Below are positions 24,001 to 34,200 of a stretch of DNA of 64,000 nt, piece after piece. A program made the translations under genes and the position numbers. The notes under the pieces were generated by a model. It made no database searches, was not told where the DNA came from, and worked only from the letters and a program-made list of their open reading frames with translations. Origin of the DNA: Hippopus hippopus (taxonomy: Eukaryota; Mollusca; Bivalvia; Cardiida; Cardiidae); NCBI GenBank assembly GCA_946811185.2, contig OX328096.1, forward strand, positions 52,590,252 to 52,654,251, read 5' to 3'. How positions within the stretch are numbered: position 1 is the stretch's first letter; each line of letters opens with the position of its first letter.

Positions 24001-27000
24001 AGGTATTTCTTCTATTTGACCTAGTGACCTAGTTTATGATCCCAGTTGACCTAAATTCAGATTCATGTGAGATTTTATCAAGACAAACATTCTGACCAAT
24101 TTTCAAGTCAATTGAGCAAAACATGTTGCCTCTAGAGTGCCCTAAAGGTATTTTTTAATTTGACCTAGTGACCTAGTTTATGATCCCAGGTGAACCAAAT
24201 CCAAACTCATCCGAGATTTCATCAAGACAAACATTCTGACCAAATTTCCGGTCATTTGAGCAATAAATGTAGCCTCTAGAGTGCCCACAAGGTATTTCTT
24301 TAATTTGACCTAGTGACCTAGTTTATGACCCCAGGTGACCCAATTTTGAACTCACTGAACATGTAGTGCTCAGGTGGGCTAACAAACTTAGGACAGGTTC
24401 ACTACATACCAAATATCAAAGCTCCAATTCTTCCAGTTTCATAGAAGAAGAATTTTAAAGTTTTCCCTTTTTTGTTCTTATGTTCAATCTTGTGACCCCT
24501 GGGGCGGGGCCAGTTTTTGACCCCAGGGGCATCATATGAACAAACTTGGTAGAGGTCTACTAGGAGATGCTACATACCAAATATCAAAGCTCTACACCTT
24601 CCAGTTTTAGAGAAGAAGAATTTTAAAATTTTCCTTCTTTGTTCCTTTGTTCTAACTTGTGACCCCCGGGACGGGGCCAGTTTTGACCCCAGGGGCAGCG
24701 TATGGACAAACTTGGTAGAGGTCCATTAGGAGATGCTACATACCAAATATCAAAGCTCTATGCCTAACAGTTTCAGAGAAGAAGAATTTTAAAGTTTTCC
24801 TTCTTTGTACCTATGTTTAAACTTGTGACCCCCGGGGCGGAGCCAGTTCTGACCCCAGCGGCATCGTATGAACAAACTTGGCAGAGGTCCACTAGCAGAT
24901 GTTACATACCAAATATCAAAGCTCTATGCCTTCCGGTTTCACAGAAGAAGAATTTTAAAGTTTTCCTTCTTTGTTCCTATGTTCGAACTTGTGACCCCCG
25001 GGGCGGGGCCAGTTTTGACCCCAGGGGCATCATATGAACATACTTGGTAGAGGTCCACTAAGAGATGCTACATACCAAAAATCAAAGCTCTACGCCTTCT
25101 AGTTTCAGAGGAGAAGATTTTCAAAGATTTCGCTATTTTTTTCCTTTTGGTTGCCATGGCAACCAGAGTTATGGGTGGAATTCAATCTCTTGAACAACTT
25201 TGGTAGAGCTTCACCCAAGGAACATCCCTGCCAAGTTTCATCAAGATTGGCCCAGTGGTTTAGGAGGAGAAGATGTTTAAAGAAATTGTGGACGACGGAC
25301 ATTGGGCGATCACAAAAGCTCATCTTGAACACTTCGTGCTCAGGTGAGCTAAAAAGTGGTTAGGCCTAAAAAAATAAATATCTGTGTTTAGGGTTTCCGG
25401 ACTCCACCTAGAAAATGCTGCCGACCCTAAACTTTTTATGCCGCAATTAAAAAAAAAATTGGGGTGTGATTTCAGTACATGGTCCATGTAAAAAGTTTCT
25501 AGAAAAAAAAAATAAAATCTCTACCTAACCTACCTACAGTATCTCGGACCGTAACCCTAAACACAGATATTTGTTAGGCCTTATTATGGATCCATAATAA
25601 TGTGATGGCCTGCTTGGTGCCATGGATCACGGAGACATTAAGTCACCTTTTGCCAAAGCCTGGCTTATTTTGTTTTGGCCTTATCCCTATACCAAACAAT
25701 GAACTTTATCAAGTCCATACTGAAAGCATTTGCAGACCACAAATCAAAAGTAGCTCAAAAGATGTTTCTGTCTTTGAAATAGTAGAAAATACCATCCAGA
25801 ATTTAAATGACCCTGAGGAAGTAGCCTTTCAAAAAACATCATGGGAAAAGGAGAAAATGCTGGCAAGCATTTTCTCCTTTTTCCCACAATATTTTCTACC
25901 CTATCAAAAATAAATCCCATATTTTGAGCCACATTCAAATTGTTGTCTGCAAGTGCTTTCAATTTAGACTAGTCTGCAGTTTTGTCTTTTGAGAAAGAGT
26001 TAAACGTTTAACATTTTCTAATAAAACATCTGAACTTATTGAGTATTCCGTAGCAGCAAATCATGGAAAAACAGAATTTCAGTTCTGACTAGATTTCAAC
26101 AAATTTCACTTCAAACATTGTATTTTACCCCAAATTGACTCATTCTCCTGCCAATGTAATAAATTTTGGTCTGAAACTATAATATATTTAATATTTATGA
26201 AAAGCAAAATTTAAGGCTACTTTTGACAGTGGGTAAATTTCACAGTACTGTAACTCTTACAGAGTCATGTTGAGTCAAATACGGTTCTAATAGAAGAAAC
26301 CCTGAAAAATCAATTTTATAAAAAGTTTCTTTTAAGAAAATAAGCATGAAATTATGCATTTCAGGAATATATTATAATTTCCGGTCAAAAGGTATCACTA
26401 CAGAGTTCGAGTTTGTCATTTTGAGGTGAACTACAGCATAGGGGTCCGTAGTTTGATTCCTGGCACCCATAGACTATATACTATAAACAAGGGATTTAAC
26501 TGTATGCAGTCCGTTACTCGCCCCCGGTTACAAAAAACAACGTATCTTTTCTACCCCATCAGTTATTCTCCTATTTTTTTCTACAGCTGAGAGCTAAAAC
26601 ATTTTTCTACCAGAAAAACACAACTGTTTGTCAGTGGCTAAATGCAGTCTGGCTGATACATTCGCTCGAACGTGTAAACTCGCTCAAAAATCTGCTCCAT
26701 TGACACGGGTTCATACATCCGTTTTCAAGATATAAAATGCACTTTAGATCCAATGAAACGCAGCATTAGCGGCACCCACCCTTTAAACATGTTTAAAAAT
26801 ACTACTGACCTATAGTCTTTATCTTCAATAACGACGAAACGCCTCAGAATTCGTTGAATTTGTGATCCACGTTCTTATTTCGAACAGCTGCAGCCATCTT
26901 CTGTCATGTGGCATTGTTTGGAACGAGAAATTTCATCGGTTGATATGTACTAACAGTAGTGAATTCAACCAATGAAATTACGTACAGCTGCTCACACCTT

Positions 27001-28058
27001 TTTGTCACGTGATAGTACGGTGACACTGTTTGGAACGAGAAATTTCATTGGTTTATATGCGCGAACGTCAGTGTCGAATGTACGAACCCGTGTCAATGGC
27101 GAAGATTTTTGAGCGAGTTTACAAGTTCGAGTGAATGTATCAGCTAGACTGCATTAGCCACTGACAAACAGTTGTGTTTTTCTGGTAGAAAAATGTTTTA
27201 GCTCTCAGCTGTAGAAAAAATTAGGAGAATAACTGATGGGGTAGAAAAGATACGTTGTTTTTTTAACCGGGGGCGAGTAACGGGCTGCATACAGTTAAAT
27301 CCCTTGTTTTAGTCTATGGGTGACAGGAGTCAAACTACGGACCCCTATGAACTACAGTGAAACTCGGTGAAATTTGGTCATAGGTCAAATTTGGTTTTTC
27401 CATGGACCGCTGCAAAAAAAAATAGATTTGTAAGTAACTGGACGAAATATGTCATGAAATTCTCTGATCTTATCAAAGATCGGAATCTTAATTATCACAC
27501 TGCTCCAGTATGTTCACATCATCACAACTTTTTAGCTGCATCAACAGTGATTATGTCATATGAACTTTTCATTATTAAAAATAAAACAAACCAAGATATC
27601 CAGTTGGGCACAAATTGGGTTGAAAAAGAGTACTAAGGAATTTAACAGTAAAAATGATATTTCCTTTAATAGCATGCATAATTTCTTGGGGTTTTTTTTT
27701 TTGCATTTTCAAAATTTACAGCAGTGACAGCGTTGTTTTTTTTTGCATTTTTAAAATTTACAGCAGTGGCACCGTTGTTTACATTCGTATAAGCCGCTAA
27801 AACAAAGCAATGATGTCATTCACTTCATAATTCCCAAGAAAACTCTGACAACATTTCTGGTTCCATATCAGGTACCCCTCGAAAATCGGTCGGTCTTGTT
27901 TTGACCGGTTCAGCTGCTAACTAACGATCATGAGTGAACTTTACAAAGACACACGACTTACCTGACAGCCTTGCGAATCCCATAACTGAGCTTGGAATTG
28001 GAATGTTTTTCAAATAGTTGGGCAGAGTTTGTTTTATCAGAAGAGCGAATGATTCCAT
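14910..28058 (-). CDS. CISD2: CISD2 (CDGSH iron-sulfur domain-containing protein 2)
   Basis: Complete gene with exons 28058-27962, 17020-16812 and 15011-14910; phases 1 and 0 match, total 408 nt, 135 residues, the same length as vertebrate CISD2. Exon 1 gives the CISD2 N-terminus ([20 protein letters not shown]), which CISD1 lacks. Exon 2 gives the membrane anchor ([18 protein letters not shown]), a basic linker, [20 protein letters not shown] and YCRCWRSKK. Exon 3 gives [20 protein letters not shown] and LVLKRKE. The three Cys and one His 2Fe-2S ligands are intact. Family role: homodimeric redox-active 2Fe-2S protein of the ER and outer mitochondrial membrane, linked to calcium and autophagy control. 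Intron 1 is 10.9 kb and full of repeats. It is divergent from the coiled-coil gene at 31 kb, with a tandem paralogue downstream. Confidence 0.93.
15390..16085. repeat. Degenerate ~150 bp tandem array, family D unit
   Basis: About four diverged units containing CAAGACAAACATTCTGACC and TGACCTACTTTTTATGCAAT. The same unit builds 22975-24360 (same orientation) and 35490-36760 (reverse). Lies in CISD2 intron 2? No: it lies between exon 3 (15011) and exon 2 (16812), so within intron 2. Confidence 0.6.
16351..16555. mobile_element. Family B MITE, first of a joined pair
   Basis: TTAACCCTTTACTAGACAAG; hairpin 16472-16522; runs directly into the next copy. Confidence 0.7.
16552..16768. mobile_element. 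Family B MITE beside CISD2 exon 2
   Basis: TTAACCCTTTACCCAAACAA to CCATTTGGTAAAGACTG; ends about 43 bases inside the intron from the CISD2 exon 2 donor. Confidence 0.75.
16812..17020 (-). CDS. CISD2: CISD2 exon 2
   Basis: Acceptor TTACTATTTAG ends at 17021; donor GTGAGC begins at 16811. 209 nt equals two bases plus 69 codons. A long open frame covering 17306-16746 contains this exon, but its extra residues are intron and family B repeat sequence. Confidence 0.93.
17100..17285. mobile_element. Family B MITE, left end lost, joined to the next copy
   Basis: GGTCTTGACAAGCCTGAGG through hairpin at 17163-17213 to GCAAATGCTTTTAA, where the next copy's TTAA begins. Confidence 0.7.
17282..17510. mobile_element. 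Family B MITE, best-preserved copy
   Basis: TTAA at 17282-17285 and 17507-17510 with exact 13 bp inverted ends CCCTTTACCACAC / GTGTGGTAAAGGG. The central palindrome (about 17334-17404) is perfect for more than 30 bp per arm, tip CTGGTTACCAG. Confidence 0.9.
17507..17748. mobile_element. Family B MITE, third of the chain
   Basis: TTAATTCTTCACCACAAGAC to GTGGTACAGGATTAA; shares TTAA with the preceding copy; hairpin reduced to AATTTTCTTCTTTTCCC. Confidence 0.7.
18814..19037. mobile_element. Family B MITE
   Basis: CCTTTACCATACCAATCCCG to GGTTTGTTAAAGAGTTAA; hairpin arms GTGGGAAAAGGAGAAAATAC and diverged partner. Confidence 0.7.
19034..19331. mobile_element. Family B MITE with an 80 bp tail duplication
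   Basis: Opposite orientation to the preceding copy and joined to it at TTAA. The terminal ~75 bases (19174-19247, AATGATTTCAAAAGCCTTCT...) are repeated at 19256-19330. Confidence 0.65.
19372..19552. mobile_element. Family B MITE, truncated
   Basis: Hairpin AGTAAAGGAGAAATAGATGG ... and right end GTTTGGTAAAAG. Confidence 0.6.
19756..19968. mobile_element. Family E MITE
   Basis: TTAACCCTTAGGCTGCTAAG ... AGGATAAAGGTTAA, TTAA at both ends; hairpin CAAGATCAGACTGCACAG / TGTGCAGTCTGATCTTG at 19811-19847. Confidence 0.75.
19995..20578. mobile_element. Foldback element O
   Basis: CTATCACGGGATAAAGAATT occurs at about 20009 and again at 20448. GTCTGTACACCGAATAAGTC (20059) is inverted at about 20405-20425. 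Right end holds a ~90 bp palindrome, ACACCGTTACTATAAATAGC and its complement, with centre TCCTATATAGGA. Confidence 0.5.
20146..20285. mobile_element. Family B half copy inside element O
   Basis: CTCTTTTCTCACAATGTTTT ... GTCATCTCGTAATGGGTTAA; the left half is missing. Confidence 0.55.
20693..21077. mobile_element. Two joined family B copies
   Basis: First copy 20693-20881 (CTCTTTACAAGAAGG to GTTTGGGAAAGAATTAA), second 20878-21077 (TTAACCCTATACCACACAAT to CATTTGGTAAAGAGTT). They share the TTAA at 20878-20881; both hairpins are weakened. Confidence 0.65.
21183..21420. mobile_element. Family B MITE with long intact hairpin
   Basis: TTAACTCTTTACCAAACAAC to TTGTGTTGTGAATTGTTAA; hairpin 21298-21358 is perfect with tip CTGGTTACCAG. 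Confidence 0.8.
21414..21616. mobile_element. Family E MITE
   Basis: GTTAAGCTGCGAAGTGC ... TAGTAGTTTAATGGTTTAA with hairpin GATCAAAATCAGAATGTGCA / GTTTGATCTTGAATC. Abuts a family B copy. Confidence 0.65.
21825..22085. mobile_element. Family A MITE
   Basis: Ends GAGTCATGCGCTGTAAAA and GTCAGAGCATGGCTC, AAGGGGGCTTAATACATCT, hairpin GGTCAGCCTGCACAA...GCAGGCTGACC. Confidence 0.8.
22975..25354. mobile_element. Family D (pearl-like) element, CISD2 intron 1
   Basis: About nine ~147 bp units (TGTGGCCTCTAGAGTGCCC, TTGACCTAGTGACCTAGTTT) to 24360, an internal end-like GTGCTCAGGTGGGCTAA at 24372, four ~167 bp units (ACATACCAAATATCAAAGC, CCCCGGGGCGGGGCC) to about 25130, then a terminal module with GGTTGCCATGGCAACC, GGACGACGGACATTG and end GTGCTCAGGTGAGCTAAAA. 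Matches the published description of bivalve pearl elements (tandem ~160 bp cores plus an ACGG-type tract), now placed with Helentron-associated elements. Confidence 0.7.
25149..25164. promoter_or_regulatory. Perfect RFX X-box palindrome in family D terminus
   Basis: GGTTGCCATGGCAACC contains GTTGCCATGGCAAC, the optimal RFX half-site pair. Whether RFX proteins bind here is untested. Confidence 0.5.
25363..25580. mobile_element. Element G1, short PIF/Harbinger-like MITE
   Basis: Inverted ends GGCCTAAAAAAATAAATATC / ACAGATATTTGTTAGGCC, inner CTGTGTTTAGGGTTTCC / CCGTAACCCTAAACACAG; TTA on both sides. 218 bp. Confidence 0.8.
25581..25668. mobile_element. Family A MITE, right-hand fragment
   Basis: Only the last ~90 bases remain (GGATCCATAATAATGTGATG to CCAAAGCCTGGCTT); it begins at the G1 insertion. 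Confidence 0.6.
25684..26004. mobile_element. Compound family B locus
   Basis: CCTATACCAAACAATGAAC, a partial copy, then a second with hairpin at 25836-25895 and right end GTCTTTTGAGAAAGAGTTAA. Confidence 0.6.
26441..27345. mobile_element. Foldback element H, 905 bp
   Basis: Arms of about 270 bp begin GGGGTCCGTAGTTTGATTCC and end GTCAAACTACGGACCCC, with TA on both sides. The loop holds a direct repeat of TTGGAACGAGAAATTTCAT (near 26918 and 27031). No protein coding. Confidence 0.8.
27430..27895. repeat. Segment shared with element G2
   Basis: Homologous to 56755-57165 in the same orientation (ATTCTCTGATCTNAT..., GACTGATCTTTCCTTTA-like, TGACGTCATTCACTTTATA-like blocks). It sits in CISD2 intron 1, 67 bases from the exon 1 donor, without G ends. 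A ~45 bp stretch (GCATTTTCAAAATTTACAGC) is duplicated at 27700-27775. Confidence 0.6.
27962..28058 (-). CDS. CISD2: CISD2 exon 1
   Basis: ATG at 28058-28056, 32 codons plus one base, donor GTAAGT. Start chosen because the translation matches the CISD2 amino end in length and motif ([10 protein letters not shown]). No good TATA box was seen upstream. Confidence 0.9.
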
Positions 28059-28299
28059 TATCTTGAGAAAGTTTGGAATCAATTTTACCATAGATGTTTG
28101 ATATTTTACCTCAAACGTTTCGATGATCTTGATGGTTTAAATAATTTCCGAATAAATATTAGGATAGCCATCATCATCAACCTTAATTTCACCGACTAAA
28201 ACGAAAATAATGCTTTGAAAACATTTGAAACGGCCACCCATGTGTCCATTAATATATTCATCAAATCATGTGTCTGTCTGTCTGCCCGGACATTTGTAC

Positions 28300-28395
28300 G
28301 GACATCCATCCATCCATCTATTCGTTTTTCCATTCATTTATCAATCCATCCATCCATCCATCCAATCCATATATCCATCTATCCTATACAGCGGC

Positions 28396-28442
<47 letters not shown>

Positions 28443-28573
28443 GTTTGTCTGTCTTTCTTTCTTTCTTTCTGTCCGTCTGTCCGTCCGTCCGTCCGTCCGT
28501 CCATCCATCCATCCATCCATCCATCCATCCATTCATTCATTCATTCATTCATTCATCCATCCATCCATCCATT
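28300..28573. repeat. Compound tetranucleotide microsatellite
   Basis: Successive blocks of CATC, CTTT, CTGT/CCGT, CATC and ATTC units, interrupted near 28370-28395. Gives long but meaningless frames of Ser/Phe/Leu, His/Pro and Met-Asp-Gly-Trp on both strands. Confidence 0.95.
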
Positions 28574-28964
28574 GCTATTTCTTTGCATGTCTCTCTGTAT
28601 ATCTTTTTCTGTCATTTTATCATACCTGGCTATAATGTTCATTGATGTGCTTATCTGAAGCGTGATGATAATTTTCTTATATAAAACCGTTAATACATTC
28701 TTCAGGGTTTTAGTCTGAAGTGTGCAAGGGAGACTACCCCATCGAGTAAGAGAACTTGCAGTGTTTCATAGATTTTTACACATTACATTCACTGCTGTTG
28801 TTCTTGATTTAATTTTCATGTACATAGAATAAATTTGTCACTATTTTGCTTATTTTTTGTGGTTACAATTTCAGCGTGTAAACAGATTATGTGTAAGCGT
28901 AATGAATAGTAAAAATGAGAATGGTGTCCGGACGGAAAAGTAAACGGATAGACAGATAATAAAT

Positions 28965-29228
28965 GAGCCATGCTCTGCAAAAAGGGGGATTAATGCATCT
29001 CCGTGAAACATAATACCAAACAATCCATCACATAACAATGGATCCGTAATATCCTTTTTTTTTTTTAACAACCGACTTATACATGAGGTAGACTGGCTCT
29101 TGAACATACAGAAAATTGACCAATAGCAAAAAGTTTCGACCCAGGTCAGCCTGCGCAGATTGCGCAGGCTGACCTGGGTCGATACTTTTAGCAGTTGCAT
29201 TAAGACCCCTTTTACCAGAGCATGGCTC
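28965..29228. mobile_element. Family A MITE (full length)
   Basis: Ends GAGCCATGCTCTGCAAAA and CCAGAGCATGGCTC flanked by AAAT on both sides (4 bp). Central palindrome with arms CCCAGGTCAGCCTGCGCAG. Lies in the CISD2/coiled-coil divergent interval. Confidence 0.85.
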
Positions 29229-29532
29229 AAATATAAGTTGCCATAAGGCAAACTACTAAATTTGTAGTAGCGGTCAGAAAATTTTGTGGTCCAAGTTCAA
29301 AGATACTGAGTGAAATCACTGAAAATTTGGCTAATGAGAAGGTCGTAGCGCCCATTAAGCACAACACGCATGTGTGTATAGAGAAAATCTGTGACCAGAG
29401 TTGTAAATCACAATATCAAATACATACATTGATTTTTCTCTAGGTATCTTTTCAATCTAAAATTCTGCTATGCTTAACACCCTCCCGCTCCCTAGGCACT
29501 TAATGCCTCGCTGTGCTTAAAAAAATTTTAAT

Positions 29533-30665
29533 CCTGGCTACGCTGATATCAAGACAGTTCCCCAACAAGAAAGTTCCCCGAAATAAGTTTTCGAGACAGT
29601 TCCCTGGCAGATCTGGAGACAGTTCGCGACACTTTTGAAGACAGTCCCCAGACACTTTTGTTCCATGTCAAGTATTTGCTACTGATTATACTGATTGATG
29701 ATCATGAGAATTAGAAATATTTGTAGATAATAGACTGTGTATTGTCATTGGATTATTTGTATCTTGTGATGAAGAATTCTATATGTAGATTGACAGACCA
29801 ATACTTATGCTCTCATGGATGAATTTATGATGAAGTACTGAAAATAAGATACTTTTAACTCATTACCAAACAAGAAAATTTTGACTCATCCAAATTGAAA
29901 GCAATTGCAGAGGACAAATTAAAGGTGGCAAAAATGAAACAATTTTTCCTTGATAGAGCAGAAAACATTGTGGGAAAAAGAGAAAATGCTGGTTACCAGC
30001 ATTTTCTCCTTTTCTCACAATGTTTTCAAAAGGCTTCTTCCTTAAGGTCGTTAAAAGTCGGGACTGTGTGGTAAAGAGTTAAACAGACTGATTGCCAGCA
30101 TGAAATTTAGTAAAACGATATGTTTGGGTATATTTGGAGTTAACCTTTAAATTCTTTTGATAATTTGAATTTTATTGGGGTGTATGTCTTTATGTGTTCA
30201 AGAATTACATCAAAGAGAGCTAAGGGGGGGAGGATTCACATGAGTGAATTTTTTTTTTTCTGTTCACCTTGTATACTCCATCTAAAATCCTCCTGTTTTT
30301 ACATATATTGTATACCATTGGAGAAAATGCAGGGTATTTCTATATTAATTGTTTGCTATTTGGCAATAAAATGTCGTCAAAATGTCCTGTCAAACAAAGC
30401 TGACTAAAGACATGTCACATGGCAATCATAGAAAATTAGAGATAATCTCACGGTGACCAAATGTACTTGTCAATCACAGGTACAATGTTTCAGTTAATCA
30501 CAAATATCCATAAAATCCCTTATCAGTAATTTTCACTCATGATAACTATCATTTGACAAACAGCTTAAGTGTCGGGGAACTGTCTTCAAATTTGTCAGAG
30601 AACTCTCGAAAGCTCATGTCTGGGAACTGTCTTGTTGGGGAACTGTCTTGTTCCCGGCTACGCCT
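29533..30665. mobile_element. Inverted-repeat element with 23 bp modules
   Basis: Left block 29549-29665 (AAGACAGTTCCCCAACAAG, GACAGTTCCCTGGCAG...) is inverted at 30565-30655 (GTGTCGGGGAACTGTCTTC, GTTGGGGAACTGTCTTG). A later family B copy lies between. Non-coding; the outer ends are not sharply defined. Confidence 0.55.
29855..30082. mobile_element. Family B MITE (full length)
   Basis: TTAACTCATTACCAAACAAG to GTGTGGTAAAGAGTTAA with TTAA at both edges; perfect hairpin around 29967-30023. Confidence 0.85.
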
Positions 30666-31176
30666 ATGGATAAGTTGTGTTGATGTTGAGCGATCTGAGT
30701 GGCTCAATGAACTTATCCAGTCCTATACTGGCCACACTTTTGTTCCTTTGATGAAGTTCTTTAGGTTTAACAGTGTCAGAAGTAGTTGTAGGGGCCATAG
30801 GGCTCATATGAGCTTTGGCGTTGGGTGGCTCCAAAGACTTAGAAGAAGAAGGAATTTAGTGGTAATTGGTATAATTGCCAAGGGAGAAACGTAAAGTGTT
30901 TCTATTACTACAGGACTTCAAAAAAGGAATCCTTCCATCCAAGCTTAGTACTCAACCACTGATCTTGGACTGCTCAATTTCCATGCTACAGATTATACTA
31001 CTCTACTAGGCATATATGAATACAGATACAGCTGATTAATATAGACATCTTAAGCATGTTTCATTGATCATTTTTATCATGTATCATTCTTCTTATCATA
31101 TTTTGTTGTTTCAGATTTGAAGGAGCATTACAAATGACTTAAGTTGATATCAAGAATTGTGTTAAGAGGTCCAGAA

Positions 31177-31234
31177 ATGGGAAAAGACAAAAAAGACAAG
31201 CACACTGGTGTTGGTGATGTTGTTGAAAACCTAG
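31177..31234 (+). CDS. Coiled-coil gene, first coding exon
   Basis: ATG followed by 19 codons plus one base; donor GTATAC is weak but the phase fits exon 2 (G plus CA gives Ala). TTGTTGTTTCAG at 31101-31112 could be an acceptor, implying an upstream untranslated exon. An in-frame start exists nowhere in exon 2 before its open frame, which supports this exon. Confidence 0.6.
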
Positions 31235-34200
31235 GTATACAGTCATATTTTTCAGGCCTTTCACAGGGTTCACATTTTGCGCCATTTACGAAAGAAATTT
31301 TAATTTGACATGGTAAAGTACAAGTAAGTGAATGGCACCTGTCACGGGTGATAATTAACCCTTTAGTTCTCAAACTCCCTTTCAAGCGCTGTTCTGTATA
31401 TACATTAGATCTATTACCATAACAGACAATTTTAACAAGTAAATTTGTATTACTTGTAAGAAGAAGCTAGTGTCCATGTCAAAAACAAAACAAAAAAAAA
31501 TCAATCTTTTGAGCTTTTTGAAGGCAAATACTGACTTGAAGGGTGAGATATTCTGCCAAGGAAGCAAGATAATGCTGAGAATGAAAGGGTTAACACTTAA
31601 CTTGTATGACACACATATATCTGGTAATTACCTGTTAAATAAAGACGTTAAAACACATAACATGTTGAGCAATTTACTGGCATGAGATTTTTATTGGCAA
31701 ACAACAAGTTATATTGGTTTTTGCATTGAAATTCATAGAAGTCTGTCGCCTTTTTTATTTTGCCGAACTTTGAACAGGAGAGAGCATATATGCTTCCATT
31801 TGTCAAATGAAAATATGATTTAAGAATGATCAATTCCTTCAATTAATCAATGAAATTTCAAAAATGACATAGTCCAAGCAGTCAAACGGCAATGTCTTTT
31901 TGATCAATTTTCAATAAATTTTGATCATTTTCGGGGTGAAAAATTAATCAGATTCTATCTTATAACCAAAGTGCATGAAAAAGAAAAGAAGAAAGACCCT
32001 AACTAGGATGGGAGTTGATCATTGACAGGCAAACAGGTATCGTATTGAGTGTAAAGGGTGTAAAATTTAATGAACCTTTTCCAATAATGTGATGGGCATG
32101 TCCATCAATAAAGATATGCATAATTGTTTACATACTTCACCGGTATGCTTAAAACCCTGATGCCACAGTTTGTAGTAAAAATTTTCAGCGGTAAATGTTA
32201 TGATGACAATTTTAGAATTGTCTGCAATAAAACTGCACAAAGAAAACATCAAGGTATTGTCATAGCCCTGATGTCATTTGTGCCATTGTCATTGTTGTGG
32301 TAGGATAAAAAAAAATAAATATTTTTTAATATCTCTGTTGCTAGTGAAGATATTTACTTCAAAACTCAGACTAGTTCTTAACTATCAAAAGGGGATCCCA
32401 TACAACAGGCACAGGTAACCATCAAAATATTTTTGACACAGTTATGCCCCTTTTTTTACTTAAAATTATTCACTAAAAGCCACTGCAGCCAAATGTTGGA
32501 ATCCAGATGCGGTATTCTTGTTTTTTCAGTTACTACATGTATTATGTTGTACTTCACTCATTACTTAATTATTCATAGTCAAATTTTATTACTCCTCTAC
32601 AGTTACCGTACAGGCCATTTTTAGACATATTGATAATTACACAAAAAACAGACTTTTGAAGGAAGGGAAAAATGTTGCCCTTTTGAAAACTGCATAGGAA
32701 GGAGCCACTGCTTGTTACAAGCAATTGCTCCTTTTCGCACAGTGTATTACAAAGCTGCCAACTGCAGAGGCATAATATGCTATATTGGTACTGGAATGGA
32801 TGATTTGTCTTATATGCTTGTAATTTCATTCAAACTATGTACTATTTTTCTGTAAATGATTTCAGCATCATTCAAGACAAAGGACACATTGAGGGAAGAG
32901 GACATTCAACTTACCAGAGAGGTCACTATTCTTGAACAGAGATACAAAGAAGTCTACAAGGCTGTAGCCAGTCTGGGAGCAAAGTATAGTGACTGTAAAG
33001 ATCACAATGCGATCTCTAGATATGGAGATCTTAAAGAGATGATAAAGGCTTGTGTAACAGACGAGATGATGGAAAAAGTAAATGAATGTTGTAATGAAGT
33101 CATGCAAACATCTGAATGTAAAGGAAAGGCTGCTTCTATACTGGCAGCATCCAAAAAATTGTCACAATTGTCTAGATCTGCTGCAGAGAAAGAAAATGGT
33201 AAGTATATCTTTCATCATGTTTTACCACCAGATCATCTGATATCACAATGTAGATATAAATACAGTTTTAGGAAATATAGTTCAATATTTTTGGCTGAGA
33301 TATATTCAACATGATGAAAGCATGTTGGTTGACAGAAAATTTTACCGTGTACAGTTTACCTTAGTCATGTGTTTTAACAACCTGAGGAAATAGGCGAGCG
33401 TTTTTTTTCTGTTCAGTCACTGTTTTCTATCTAGATTTTAAAAGTCAAACCCCATCATTTGAGTAATATTTGTCATCTGCAAATACTATTGATTTTCTTT
33501 CCAAAATTTTGGCAACTGTAATGAGTTAAATTACAACTGTAGCAGGCAGACAAAATACCCCACCTGGTGCCTTGTCACTGAATGACTGTCCCTGTCCTAA
33601 CCCAAAATGTAAAATAACAAAGGACAAATATATCCAAAAATGCAAAAGACAGAGTTATGGATCTTGTGTGCTGCACTTGTCCTCAATGTGATCTATTTGT
33701 ATTTGCAGTTTGGAGTCAATAGTTTGTATACTTTGAAAAGTATGCTCTGCTTAAAAAAAAAGAAAACCTAAGGGCAATAACTCTGTAAATACTGAAGACA
33801 GAGTAACAGATCTTGTGCACTGCTCTCATTCTCAATTGGATCTATCCATATTTGAAGTATGAAGTAGTAGTACTTTGAAAGTTATGCTCTGGACAAAAAA
33901 ATAAAAAAAAGCTAAGGGCAATAATTCCAATAATAATATAGACAGAGTTATGGTTCTAATGCTCTGCAGTTGTCCCTAACACAATCTATTTGTACATGAA
34001 GTTTGAAGTCAATAGCTGTCATACATTGGAAGTTATGCTACAGACAAAAATCAAATTTGTAAAATAACATGGGGAAACCCAAAAATAGTGAAAACACAAT
34101 AATGGTTCTTGTGTGTTGTACTTGTCCAGAATATATTCTGTCTGCAAATGAAGTTTGAAGGCAATAGGTTTTCTTATTTTAAAGATGCTACAGAAAAAAA

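Larger units (their letters stand above)
28059..31176. other. Divergent intergenic interval, CISD2 and coiled-coil gene
   Basis: Promoters for both genes should lie here. I see no TATA box near either start. The interval holds the compound microsatellite, one family A copy and the 23 bp-module element. Confidence 0.5.

Noticed and set aside
22975..24360. Regularly spaced repeats as a CRISPR-like array
   Set aside because: Units are ~147 bp with no distinct spacers and the setting is eukaryotic; it is a satellite within a pearl-like element.
28215..28658. Long overlapping open frames on both strands
   Set aside because: They are translations of tetranucleotide microsatellites, not genes.
30553..30894. 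113-codon frame
   Set aside because: Its first half is the 23 bp repeat module; the rest has no support and no splice partner.
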